Shown here piece after piece: positions 22,592 through 33,539 of a DNA stretch of 64,000 nt. Numbering within the stretch: the first letter of the stretch is position 1; every line of letters starts with the position of its first letter. A model generated the notes under the pieces. The model made no database searches and was not told where the DNA came from. It saw only the letters and a program-made list of their open reading frames with translations. The stretch covers positions 3,534,733 through 3,598,732 of the forward strand of contig JARUPZ010000018.1 in the NCBI GenBank assembly GCA_031213475.1. The letters are read 5' to 3'. This stretch comes from Nereocystis luetkeana. Lineage: Eukaryota; Sar; Phaeophyceae; Laminariales; Laminariaceae. The position numbers and the translations under genes are program-made.

Positions 22592-25500
22592 ACAACAACA
22601 ACAACAACATTAGCAGCTACCAGTATACTTCAGTATACTATGTATAAGTGAGTATATATAATATATATCAGTTCGAAGTACATACCAGGTATATATACAT
22701 CGGTGAATGGTGGCACTGTGCGTGCAATAGACGAAAAGTGTCATGCCGACAAGGGTTGTGTCAATGCTTTTCACCGAGTCTTGAACGGGGGGGGGGGGAG
22801 GGTTTACTCATGCCATGGATGGTCGTAGTGCGGGGGGGGGGGGGGCAGACGTACTAATTTTCATGCATGGCGGTACCCGTATGATCATAGGCCCTACCAG
22901 GTAGCTATTAATAGCATCCCTACAATGCCGGGACGGACTACGTCGGGTTTTCACCAGCCAGGCAGGCATTGCTTGCTCTAAGCGCGAAATGAAACGTGAG
23001 GCGTTCGGCGAGTCGCCTTAAGGGTGAGCTGCATCCTACTGAGAACGGCTTGTGAGGCGGATTTTCTTGCGTATGGATAACAGCTTCAATGAGTTCATTT
23101 GTTTTCCGGCGTGGCGAGGGGATCTTTCGGAATGCCAGTTCGATGATGCGGCGCGTCGCATGAAATGCCGAAAAAAAAAAACGGCACGATGCCGATTGGC
23201 CTACGATATGCCGGTAGGGGTAGTCCGGAGCACTTTTTGACCGAAGTATGTCTGGCTAGACGGGGCTCCCCCCAGTCGAGGAACCAGCGCACGGTACACC
23301 CAATGTCGCTGAATGAACCCCCTTAGGGTCCAACGCTTTTTTCTTTTTTTCTTCTTCTTTTGGTCCCTCCCATTGATTCGTCTCTGCCCTTTTCTCTTTG
23401 TCTCTTCTTTTTAGTCGCAGATCAGACCCGGGGGTCATAAAGCAGGCCCCCCCTCCCTCCTCTCCATTTTTGTACGGTTCGTGCCTTGCATTTTTTCATC
23501 GCGACAGGGCTTCGGCCCTTTCTTTCCTCGTCGGATCGCATCGAATTGCGCCTACCCACGCTACTATTACGGGGGACCATATTGAATAGGGCCTACCGCG
23601 CACACGAAAACCTATATATTTCGCTATTTTTACGAACAAAATTTGGCCCTGTTAACAACGGTCTCCCGTAGTAGGCGCTCTCAGCAGTCACACTGATATT
23701 CGATACTTATTACGTGCCAGTACCTGAAATAACCTGCGATGCCATGGGATTGTTTCTCGAGGTATCGCACTTTCGTTGTTTGTTCATTTTTTATTTTATT
23801 TTTGGGGGGCGGGGGCGGGGAATAGAGCTCCTCAAGGAAGAAAGTGGTGCAGCGGCCCCTACTATCCCTAATAACAGTCATCAGCGGCACTGTCGGAGGA
23901 GGAGGAGGAGGAGGAGGAGGAGGAGGAGGAGGAGGAGGAGGAGGAGGAGGAGGAGGAGGAGGAGGAGGAGGAGGAGGAGTACCGACGGAGGATAACACTG
24001 CCATAGATCAGCGTGTAATGTATGCACAGGAACCGCGTTGCTCTCTCTCTCTCCCTCTCTCTCTGTGCTTGCTTCCCGCATTGATCGATCGCGTGTCTGC
24101 CGCATATCATCTGGGTTGCGTTCTATTGGTATCACATCTCTCGCTTGTTTCTTTCGTTTTTTTTATGAAGCACACTTTTTGGCCATCAGCGTTTTTTTAT
24201 TTTTTTATGCGTCGCTCAACTTATCTGCTTCGTTTCACACCGCAGTTTTTGGGTAGCAATGCATTTTTTCTTCAAATCATCACTTTTACTTTCCAGCCCA
24301 ACTCGTATTAATAGGAGGTTTTACCCTCAGCGATCTTCTGGACAAGCCGTGGTCTCAGGTGTCGTCCCTTCTGCCCCCCGGTACGTGCCTTTTATTTTTT
24401 GTCGCGCATAGGGTTCAGCATTCCCACTGCTCGTCGATTTCCATCGAATGTAGCTGACTCACGCTCTCGCGCTTACCGCTAATCATTTTTTTTATGCAAG
24501 AAAAGTCCCTACGAGCATGTACTCGGTAGTACTTGAACCCACGAAATTGATCCTGATCGGCACACGGACCCATTACCAAGCCACCGGGGACGCCATATGT
24601 TATATTATATATACGCATGCTGCAAAAGCAAATGTAGTCTCGCCAAAGAAACGTCCATAGCACACCTTTGCCTTTGACAACACAACGGCGCCGTGCGGCG
24701 CAATCGTATATATCTTGGAGAGGCGGGTGCGATTACGCTATCGCGCCCCCCCCCCTTGCCATCTCTCCCTGCAGACCGCGAGGCAATTCCTCCCGCCGTG
24801 AAATGGAGGCCCGGGGGGGGGGGGGGGGGGGGCGAGGCTTCGCTTTGTCCTCGCATTTGGGCGTCTCTCGGTCCTTGTATGTGTCGGTTCGCTATTGTGG
24901 TACGTACTGCTGCTGCGCGAAAGGCTGAAAGCCGGGCGATAGTGCTTCGAAAGTCGCAACGAAACACAAACTTGTATGTATGAATATTTACCTGGTACCT
25001 CCGGGTACTATTTTTCTACAGGATGTGATCTGCTGACACCGCCTGCGTCTTTGAGAGCAGCAGGAATCGATGACGCCAAGACGATACGTATGGCCGGCAC
25101 GTTTGGCACTGTTGCTGCCGAAGGAGACGCACGATGGTGGCGGAGCGCGCGGGCAGTCGTTTGTGAGCGCTATTGCCGCTTGGCGCATCACGCGTTGCGA
25201 CTTGCAGCACGCTCATTCCACCCGGCTCGCCCTTTCTCGACAAGCGTGTAGAGATGTTATTTATCTCTTTCTCTCTCTCTTTCTTGTGTGCTTTTTACCT
25301 TGTCTTGTTTCGCCGTTTTCTTTGTTGTTCGTCGGTGCTGCTCCTACTTGGGCGCGCTAGGGATCAGGCCGGGAAAGTACACAACTACTCACACCAGTGC
25401 CTGGTGTTAATAGACGGTGAGAGCTTCTTGTTTTCTATTAATTGCCGCGTCTTCATTGGTGCGTTTATTTTGCGGTGTTGTTTTTTTTTCGTGCCATGGT

Positions 25501-28500
25501 GACGGTATACCACCATACGGCACGCTACGCTTCCAGCGGGCGTATCTACCGCACCTCGACCACAATTTCTTGGCGCTTGCAGCGTCTCTTGCGGTACCGC
25601 CCCCCCCCCCCCCCCCCCGGTAAACCTTTACTTCGGACAATTGTGAATGATCGTATTGCGTAGTGTTCAAGGTAAGGCACCCAAGAGGCAGTTACATAGT
25701 ACCCCCATTGCTGTCTCTGGAAATGCCTACACAGGAAATTGAATCAACTCATTGAAGCTGTCGTCCATATGCAAGTCCGCCTCAAAAGTGGTTTTTAGTA
25801 GGATGCAGCTCACCCTTCATGCGACTCGCCAGACACCTAACGGCGCTTCGCGCTTGGTGCAAGCAATGTCTGCCTGGTCGGTGAAAACCCGACATGCTCC
25901 GTCCCGGCATTGTAGGGATGCGAGGGTCTATGGTCATACGACTACGGCCATGCATGATATCGAGTACATCTCGCCTATCGAGTACATCTCGCCTATCGAG
26001 TACACCCCCCCCCCCCCCCCCCGATTCGGCGCTATCACACGTACCCAAGAAAGTCCCCCTGACAAGCAGTTCTTTGTGCGACACAGCCCACCCTTCATGC
26101 GACCCGCGGGATACCTTTACGGCGGGCCGGGCTTGTTGCAAGCAATGTCTCCCTGGTCGGTGAAAACCCGACGTGCTCCGTCCAGGCATTATACCGGTGC
26201 GAGGGTCTATGGTCACCCGGCTACGGCCATGCATGACATTGAGTACCCCCCCACACCCTCCTTCATTGGTTGGGTGGGCGTCGGTTGGCAACGACACTAT
26301 AAAACATGCCGCTCACTACGTGAGCTAGAAAACCAGGGTACCGGTGTTTGTTTTTGTTTTTTTTGGCGGTCGCCCACAGCTGGTCGTCGAGTTAGATCAT
26401 TTGTGCGAGGTAAATAACCTTCACCCCGCACAAGGGAATTGATCGTATCACGTAGTGTTCAAGGTAAGGCACCCAAGAGGCAGCTACGTAGTACTCCCAT
26501 TGCTGTCTCCGGAACTGGCTACGCCGGAAAATAAATTCACTCATTGAAGCTCCATATGCAAGTTCGCCTCACAAGTGGCTTTCAGTAGGATGCAGCTCAC
26601 CCTTCATGCGACTCGCCGGACACCTCACGGCGCTTCGCGCTTGGTGCAAGCAATATCTGCCTGGTCGGTGAAAACCCTACACGCTCCGTCCCGGCATTGT
26701 GGGGATGCGAGGGTCTATGGTCGTACGACTACGGCCATGCATGAGATCGAGTACATCTCTCCTATCGAGTGCACCCCCTCCCCTCCCCCCGGGTCGTGCC
26801 CTGTCGCTTGCTTCGGTCGCGCTTCATTCCGTGGTCTTGTGCGCAGAACTCCGAGAGCTTTTGGATCGCCTCATCTCCTGGATCACCCTCTGCTTGCCTG
26901 CCAACGAGCACTCGCTGTCCGTCTCACACCGCCAAAAGCTGAAATTGTTCAGGGTACGATGCTCACCACGTTGCGCTGCTCGATCCGTTGCTCTCCGTAC
27001 GTAGGCGAAACGAGAAACGTGGCGTGGGGAAGGAGGTTCTGGGGGTGGCGGGGGGGGCGGGGGGGGCGGTGGCGGGGAGGGGGTTGCTTTAGAACTGACA
27101 CAAGAACCGCAACTTTGTTGGAGATTGCTTCTTTCAATTTGGGGTGACGACAAGAAAAAAAAAAAAACTCGCTGGCGAGCGAGAAGCAGGCGTCCGACCC
27201 GTTCTAGACCGATAACCGGAAGGTGGACTTCTCGTTGGCCGTGCTGTCTCTATCCTTTTTCCATCGGTGGCGCTCAGTACATAACGGGTGGGGGGAGGGG
27301 GAAGGTGGAGGGAGGCGGGCGGAGGGGGGGGGGGGTAGGGGGTTTGTTGAAAAACGTTTCATCGCTGGTTTGCTCCGGCGCTGTCGTTTGTTGTGGGCGC
27401 CCGTCACTTCGTTGTGTCGATCGTAGCACCTTCGGAGATCGCGCTACGGTCTTGTTGTTGCGTTGTCACAGCGCTTCCGTTGCGTTTGTGCTTTGAGGTG
27501 TCGCCGCCGAGCTGGAAGCATTTTTGTTTTTTGGTTATTTTGGCTAACTCTTTCTGCTGCCAGGCAATCGTTTTCGCTCGGTGACGTCCCCGAAGACGAA
27601 AGGCCATATTCATAGCAGGGCGCACTATGTATCGCGTTTTTTTCCTCTGAAAGGCACAGCGTTTTACGGTCTACACCGAGCTCGCCGATGACTCGTGGTT
27701 TTGATTGTCAGGCTGTGCAGGCTTCCACGGATATGCGGATGTTCTTTTTCCACTCAGACACTAGATCCTGTTAGGTGCTGCGTGTCGACAGTGGGGTTGG
27801 TCTTCCAGCTGCCGAGTTTCTCGACAATTTCTGTTTCAGCCCGAGGGACTGCATACTCTGTGGTAGTCGGGTTGTCCGGATTGTGCGGTAAATTCGGGGG
27901 TCATCGGTCATTCAGCAATATCTCCCTGGGCCTCAGCAGCGAGTGTGCCCCGAGACAAACACTCCATTGCCATCCCATTCAGAGTGTGATCACCGGCCCA
28001 CCGTGATAACGTTTCTCTGCAGAGGAGGCTTTTTGCTGTAGACGTTTTTTTTCTGTCGTCGAATTAGTAGTCTTTTCTCGGCGAGTAAATACGCTTTCTC
28101 GGCCTAGGCGTGCCTGTGCTGCTTGAGGGCTGCTTCCTCTTTTTTTGTCGGTGCATACTGCACACACATGATGATGCTTCCCCCTACGGCTGTTGCTGCT
28201 CCTGTTCGTTTCTCGTCCCCTTGTTGTTGATATTGTTCCGGCGACGATGCTGCTGCTGCTACTGTCATCGTAACGACCGCCGGCGGTGGCGATGGTGCTG
28301 CTGTGCTTTCGACGGCGGCGTGGGTGTTGGCGACTGCGGTGGCGGCCTCGGCGTCGGTGGCGGCTACGCGGCGGCACTGTCACGTCTTCTCTTGACGCGT
28401 CGTGCCCAGAGTCGTCTGGCGACAGAAGCGAAGCGACTGGAGAGGCGAAGGCAAAAGGTGAGGGCTTCTACGACCGCAACTAACTGTGATGCGCGACGAC

Positions 28501-31359
28501 GGATGTCGTTCTGCTGTTCTCCACCAAGTGCACCTGCTGTAAGCCATGCGTCGAAATATTTCCCCATTAAGGAATGCTCGAGATTGGTGTCGTACGTAGA
28601 ACACTTGTTCTGTTTTTTGTTTTTCGCCCTTTTACTTTCCACTGCTGTGAGTGGTCTGGTGTGCGTTGCAGTAGCTTTATTTCTATGCGAGGGCGGGGCG
28701 GCATCCCGTTGACGCTTGGCTTGAGTTTTCTCTTTGTCCCTTTACCTGGCGTAGACGTGGAACGGGGTCCGCCAGCTTCTCCTGACCCTTGCGATTAGTG
28801 GAGGTATCGGCCGCGGCCCTTCCGCGAGTGTATCTACTGGTAGGTATCTGACGCATTGATGCGTGCGCCGTGTCGCGCCCTAGGTTTTCCTGATGTCAAG
28901 TACACACCTACGTCAACGCATGGAATTTTTCTGTACTTTTTTACGCGTTCCTCTCATGTGCTCCGCCCACCAGCTAGGAAGGATGGTCGGTCGAATGGCT
29001 CATTTTTCCTTCTGTGAAGAATCCATACCTCGAAGTATATATATATACACTCCGCCCATCCCCGCCATTCTACGACCCGCGGGCCCTTTGTTCCCCCCAC
29101 TTTTTCTCTCGAGGACCGCACTCCTTGGCTTCGCTAGGTCACCCCTGACGTATGCTCTTGTAATTAAACATATATATATATATCAGCTTTGAGATCGATG
29201 ATTTTGTCGGAACTCATCTTTGCGAGCTGTGTGTCATACTTCGATCGCACATGCACCCCCCCGTGCAACCGCCCATAAACGCCGTTTGTGCAAGTCGTGG
29301 GCCGTCTTCCCCCTCCCCCCCCCGCTTCCAATTTGGTCATGTCGACCGCACTCATGTCTTTCGGCAGGTCACCTCCGCGCACTCCGCACGCGTCGACACC
29401 GTGCGGTCCATGTTGCGCGCGAAGGTGAGAGGCCTTGTCCGTCCCCATGATATCGTGTGCCTCCGACGTGCGTGAAAAGTGTTTCGATATGGTGTTCGTG
29501 TATTCTTCGATTCAGTAAATAATCTCACAACCGTAAGTAGAGAGAGGGGGGGGAAAGAGAAAAAAGAAATGGCGAAGGTATCACTAGAGCAAAAAAAAAA
29601 AAACTTGAGCCAATACTATATACGGAGTACTATCAAAACATTCCTATGCGCCGCTGCATCAATCATCAACGTAACTGGCCGCTGTGTCTTTTGCGGCCCC
29701 ATCGTTCTTGTGCGGGTGCGTGCCAACGGAACCGGTAGCGCCAGTTCTGGCTGGTCCCGCTCGGGGAAGGGGTGGGATAAACGTCGAAAAGTTCCCACGC
29801 ATCCAGCAGATAGGCCATCTGTTAACTAGATACTTCAGGGAAGATAGATATGGGGTCTACGTGTTAATAGTAGCTCATGTTGCCTTCGTGGCGGCCATAA
29901 AATCTGTACGATGTGGGCCGTGTTTCCTGGGTTGGGTGTGCTAGTGCAGATCCTGCGCAGCGCCTCAGAAAGGCAGGTGTGGGCTCCGGATGGTGGTATT
30001 CGAGGTTAACCACTGGGTCACCGGGGCCACCGGGTATGTCGAGATGGTCCGTCCGTCGCTGGCCTAAGCTGTCGTTTCCCCGGCATTTTGTTTCTTGCTT
30101 TTCTCTCCTTCGTGTGACGATTCGCGCGCATCTCAGGACGTTGTCGAGGACGACATTCCAGTTTGGGAGGCAACGCACCATCAACTACTCATCGTGCAGG
30201 TATAGGTGCTGAAGTGGAACGGCTGTGGCTAAACAAAATTACCAAATTGACCCTTCCAGCCTACTGCTCTTTCTTGGGTAGGAATTGTCTCTGGCAGTGC
30301 TAAACGAAGGCCCCTTGGCCGAACATCATGCTATTAAGAGAGCAACGGCGGGGTACAGTGCAGTGCAGAGGCGGTGTGAGGAGTCGCGGTGCAGCAGTGC
30401 AATTAAGGGCAGTGTATGGAGTGACATGCACAGCCTTTTAAGGAACGCATTACCGTGTCGAAAGGTGGTATACGAGACGTGTTGCGTACCCTCGGTGACG
30501 TCTATTACGTGCGCTCGCTGTTGGCGGGGCGGGCTATATATAACCGCATACATATTCGAAATATCCTCACGTTGCGGAAACTCGATGCCATCCCTGAAAA
30601 AAACACGTGCTTGCCCCCCCCCCCCCCCCCTATATAGCCTTACTTATATATGTTATATATACGCGCGATCGAATCATCGCACCAAGCTTGCAAAGACGAG
30701 TTTTGAGTAATCTTTCGATCTCACGGCGTCGGTTTTTTAGTTTTCTTTGTATATATAGAGGTTAGATTGGCGTCGGTTGGTGTCGACGCTGTAAAACACG
30801 TCTCTGACTGGGTGAGCTAGACAATTAGTGTACCGTTTTTGCAGAAAAGAGAAAATCGAAGCTGTTCTCCATATGCAAGTCCGCCCCACAGGCAAGCGGT
30901 TTTTAGTAGGATGCAGGATGCAACTCGCCGGCCACCTCACTACGCTTCGCGCTCGGTGCAAGCAATGTCTGCCTGGTCTATAAAAATCCGACGTGCTCCG
31001 TCCCGACGTTGTAGGGATGCAAGTGTCTATGGTCGTACGACTACGGCCATGTATGACATAAGTAACCCTCCCCGTGCTCCGTCCCGGCATTGTAGGGATG
31101 CGAGGATCTACGGTCGTACGACTACGGCCATGCATGACATATGTACCCGCCCCCCCCCCGTGCCCCTCCCGAACGCCTGTCCGGCTCCCGTACTGCGATG
31201 CAGGCAACGGAAGAGTATTTGTCGATGTGCCGAGTTTGGTTGAACACCATGGACTCCGCCGTGCTCATTTTCAACTATTGGAAAGTCAACCTCAAGGGCG
31301 ACGACATCGCCTTCGAAGGAGGAACCGTCGCGTCCGAAACCAACCATTTCTTTTCGTAA
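16698..31359 (+). CDS. Unrecognised small helical protein spread over ten short exons
   Basis: Exons: 16698-16799, 19446-19522, 20567-20618, 22446-22486, 25056-25087 (tentative), 26847-26953, 28410-28457, 29368-29424, 30137-30199 and 31204-31359. Each is bounded by AG/GT and the phases chain without conflict. With the tentative exon the sum is 735 bases (244 aa plus TAA). The N terminus is acidic (MDMDDADVPETGREDLL); the middle is rich in Arg/Lys/Glu helices (LTAKRLEEYAS, SRLATEAKRLERRRQK); the C terminus is more hydrophobic (SAVLIFNYWKVNL) and ends in NHFFS. I do not recognise the family and see no signal peptide or clear membrane span. The 25,056 exon was picked because the flanking phases require one base, whole codons, one base; its donor (gatac/gtatgg) is weak. 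Introns carry MITEs and R1/R3 copies. Divergent with TerC. Confidence 0.6.
17561..17592. repeat. G homopolymer, about 28 bases
   Basis: An almost uninterrupted G run in the intron after exon 1 of the plus-strand gene, with no R1 core attached on either side. Confidence 0.9.
18546..18669. mobile_element. MITE copy 2
   Basis: The best-preserved copy: tacgggggaccatagtaaac at the left and ttactatggtcccccgta at the right, with TA at both ends. The interior holds a short duplication of atattgcc(c/a)tatttctac. Confidence 0.9.
19082..19170. repeat. (ACCT/TACC)n microsatellite
   Basis: Runs of ctacctacctac interrupted by tgcc and tgtccc, followed by long C runs at 19,203-19,280. Confidence 0.95.
19882..19997. 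mobile_element. MITE copy 3
   Basis: tacgggggaccatagtaaat at the left, acggtcccccgta at the right. A TACCAGGTA motif (19,926) replaces part of the interior relative to copies 2, 4 and 5. Confidence 0.88.
20020..20530 (-). repeat. Two inverted R1 copies with second module
   Basis: 20,020-20,260 reads ccatatgcaagaaaatccgcc, ggatgcagctcacccttcat, gcgcttggtgcaagcaatgt, gtgaaaacccgacgtgctcc and tacggtcacacgatttcggc-type sequence, then a C run. 20,376-20,530 is the second module followed by a truncated core with two gagtacatctc(t)cgtatc units before its C run. Confidence 0.8.
21238..21340. mobile_element. MITE copy 4
   Basis: tacggggggccatattaaat to actatggttccccgtg: both terminal repeats carry point changes. 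Interior ctacggtacacacaaaaacc and atatttggtcctat match copy 2. Confidence 0.85.
22540..22609. repeat. (CAA)n microsatellite
   Basis: caacaacaa repeated with occasional cga and tga units, preceded by a short cagcagcag run. Confidence 0.95.
22786..23105 (+). repeat. R1 copy interrupted by a micro-insert
   Basis: Two G runs (22,787 and 22,832) lead into catgcatggcggtacccgta, then the core through gggttttcaccagccaggca, gcattgcttgc and gtgaggcggattttcttgcg. At 22,892-22,911 the copy carries accaggtagctattaatag where other copies have only one to two bases. Confidence 0.8.
23568..23670. mobile_element. MITE copy 5
   Basis: tacgggggaccatattgaat to acggtctcccgta with TA ends. Copies 4 and 5 share the same left flank (actattacgggg). 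Confidence 0.87.
23897..23979. repeat. (GAG)n microsatellite
   Basis: About 27 uninterrupted GAG units in the large intron between exons 4 and 5 of the plus-strand gene. Poly-Gly, poly-Arg, poly-Ser and poly-Pro open frames across it are artefacts. Confidence 0.97.
24280..24594 (-). mobile_element. R3 tRNA-derived SINE, copy 2
   Basis: Collinear with 13,565-13,917. The tRNA-like head again lies at the high-coordinate end (GGTGGCTTGGTAATGGG; B-box-like GTGGGTTCAAGTACTACC). Relative to copy 1 it has an extra attaata after actcgt at about 24,303 and lacks the internal 42-base duplication. Confidence 0.7.
25650..26022 (-). repeat. R1 long copy, inverted
   Basis: Runs from gtgttcaaggtaaggcaccc through tccatatgcaagtccgcctc, ggatgcagctcacccttcat, gcgcttggtgcaagcaatgt and the catgcatgatatcgagtaca end. 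Two further gagtacatctcgcctatc units follow, then a C run at 26,006-26,022. The 18-base unit is thus tandemly repeated next to the homopolymer. Confidence 0.88.
26085..26252 (-). repeat. R1 core copy, inverted
   Basis: cacccttcatgcgacccgcg, aagcaatgtctccctggtcg, gaaaacccgacgtgctccgt and gctacggccatgcatgacat, ending in a C run. It lies immediately between two longer copies. Confidence 0.8.
26262..26785 (-). repeat. R1 full-length copy, inverted (about 0.52 kb)
   Basis: Starts with ggttgggtgggcgtcggttg, then the hairpin gctcactacgtgagc, cggtcgcccacagctggtcg, gcacccaagaggcagctacg, tgcagctcacccttcatgcg and the core, closing with catgcatgagatcgagtaca and a C run. With 46,029-46,567 (opposite strand) it defines both ends of the element. 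It ends about 60 bases before a probable exon at 26,847. Confidence 0.88.
29864..30000 (+). repeat. R4 repeat fragment
   Basis: gttaatagtagctcatgttg, tttcctgggttgggtgtgct, cagatcctgcgcagcgcctc and ggcaggt in the same order as at 44.7 and 62.2 kb. Confidence 0.5.
30765..31162 (-). repeat. R1 copies, inverted, with a duplicated core
   Basis: ttggcgtcggttggtgtcga begins a truncated copy. The core (cattgtagggatgcgaggat ... gactacggccatgcatgaca) occurs twice, around 31,000-31,065 and 31,078-31,142, before the C run at about 31,150. It lies in the last intron of the plus-strand gene, 40 bases before the terminal exon. Confidence 0.8.
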
Positions 31360-32389
31360 AGGGCGTTATATATCGCCATTGTATCAATAGTAACGTTTCG
31401 TAAAAGGGGCGTTAGGCCCATTCCAGAGTACTGAATTTGGGATCTGGAATTTGGAATCTGGAATCTCGTTCTTCAATCAGATAAATGCGACTACCCTCCC
31501 GCGAAACTCCTTGTGGAAGTGTTTGACTTCGGGTGCAAGTGTATCCAATCGTCTCGAAAGTTCCATTTAAGCTTTTAACAATCTCGCCCCCTACAGGGAG
31601 CGCGGAGCGAGATTCCAGATTCCGAAAAACTTTATATGACCGGTTTTGTAACTATAGTGAATACTGTCGATATAGACACTGCTGGATGCCCCCTGCACCC
31701 TGTTTGGTAACGCCTCGCTGCCTGCTTTGCACACGGTTGTTTTTGCCCCGGACCCATGGCGGCATAATTTTGATATCCCTCCTCAGTCGGGACCACGAGA
31801 GTGTGGCCCGGTTAAAAACGGCGCCGCACGTACGCCGCACCACAAGCCGCACGCACGGAGGAAAGCCTTCCCTGGGAACGGATTTTGCGACCTCTTGACC
31901 ATGGTAGCGGTCCCGCCTGACCGGCGTTTCCTCTCCATCAAGAGTGCGCTACGCCCCCAACTGGTGCAAAGTTGGTGAAGTTTGCGCGTCAATTCGTCGC
32001 GCGGAGTTGTTCAAAGGTCTGGTATGATGTTTACGGAGTCCGTACGATGACAGCCGTGGATCTGATCGCTGCATGGGCAACCAACGGTAGATGGATTTAT
32101 CGACGACGCTAGGGCTGTGACACAAATTACGTACATCGAGTAGTCTACAGTCGTCACGGTGTTGATACGGGCGTGAGGTTTGACACCATACTAGCGAGAG
32201 CCAAAGATGCCAGGAGACGGCACTTTCACCCCTTGACGAGACAGCAACGTTTGGCCTTGACATACATGCCTTGACGGCGATTTGGTGAGGATGAACCGTG
32301 CGTGGCGGTGTCGTACAAGTATTCCCAATGATGAAATTAGCTCTGCGTAGCTTTCATCCCTTCTGTTTTCTTAACCGTCGTGTATGGGT

Positions 32390-32650
32390 TTCTCGCTTGA
32401 AGCCAGACACGTTCTACGATAGAGGTAGCACGTTTCCGCTATTTTTTTTCTGAATGGAGGGTTGTTTTAACTCAAAATAGCCGGAATGCCAACCTTGGCT
32501 CGAAAAATGACGTTTTTGTATACTTGTGGACATGGGAGTACTCATCGGGATGCAATTTGATTTTCGCTGAAGTCAGTTTTCGGGTGAGGTATGGAGCTCC
32601 TCAAGTGAGGAGCCTCAGAAAATTTAGGGTGAACCCCTATCGCGGAACGC
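32390..32650 (+). repeat. R5 dispersed repeat copy
   Basis: Collinear with 61,085-61,345. Shared blocks: cacgttctacgatag, tgcaatttgattttcgctga, agtcagttttcgggtgaggt and the near-palindrome gagctcctcaagtgaggagc. It ends in gaacgcctc. Confidence 0.8.
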
Positions 32651-33148
32651 CTCAGCAGTGGCGTCATGCTCGCGCCTTGTCGAGAGTCTCGGGGGCTCGA
32701 TCCGCACACAGGCAGGGATAACCCGAGACAGCGACCAAAGCAATGGTTGGTATGTAGTAGTGTGGTGTCATCGGCCGTCTACGAACGAGCAGTGTCAGCG
32801 CGCAGCAAGCAGTTGGGGTGGGCGGTGCCATGCTGCGCCCGTGCCGTATATACGACTCCTTGCATTGTGTAGCACGGACACCAAAACTGCATCACCCCCC
32901 CCCAATCACGCAGTTGTTGCCTGTGCTGGTTGCTGAAATCGTCCCTTTTTATCGCCAATTTTCCCCTCCCTCAAGCCCCAGGAGGGGCTCGTTTTGGTGA
33001 CGGAGGGTCTGTCGTGTACGTGTGTAGTCATTATTCGCGAAATATTTGCTTACTTTCTTGTACTACGAGCGTTTTACGTGTGCAAGCGCGCGCGCGGGGG
33101 GGAGGGGTACTCATGTCATGCATGACCGCAGTCGTATTCTACGGGTGT

Positions 33149-33430
33149 TGTTCGTTTATAAAGGATAGACCACTGAGCTACTAAGTCAGCGCTGAGTCGA
33201 AAGTGGAGTGAACCACTTGAGTAAAAGAACTCAAGACTAGGGAGGGGGACTAAAGGAAGGAAAAACCAGGCGCTGACTAGGGGCTTGATCAACCCCGGAG
33301 GATGTTATCGGCGGGAGGCCGTATCGAGCCCGAAGGTACTTCTTTTGTTCGTGTATAAAGGATAGACCACTGAGCTACTCATTCAGCGCTGACTGAGTAA
33401 CTCAGTGGTCTATCATTTATAAAACGAAAA
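33149..33430. mobile_element. R2 tRNA-like palindromic element, copy 1
   Basis: A half-palindrome at 33,149 (gtttataaaggatagaccac) and a nearly complete palindrome at 33,343-33,425 flank a body (cttgatcaaccccggaggat, ggccgtatcgagcccgaagg) that is the reverse complement of the body at 50,800-50,960. The strings tgagtaactcagtggtctat and tcgagccc resemble pol III A and B boxes in opposite orientations. Confidence 0.7.
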
Positions 33431-33539
33431 AGTGTTACACTTGTGGTCTCTCAAAAGGATTCCGAAAAAGTGTTTATCTGTTTGACTGTCCGATGAGGGT
33501 CACTCTATGGTCACCTACGGAAACAAATATTTCGAAACG

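Noticed and set aside
23681-24135. Poly-Pro, poly-Ser, poly-Gly and poly-Leu open frames
   Set aside because: All derive from the (GAG)n microsatellite at 23,897-23,979 read in different frames.
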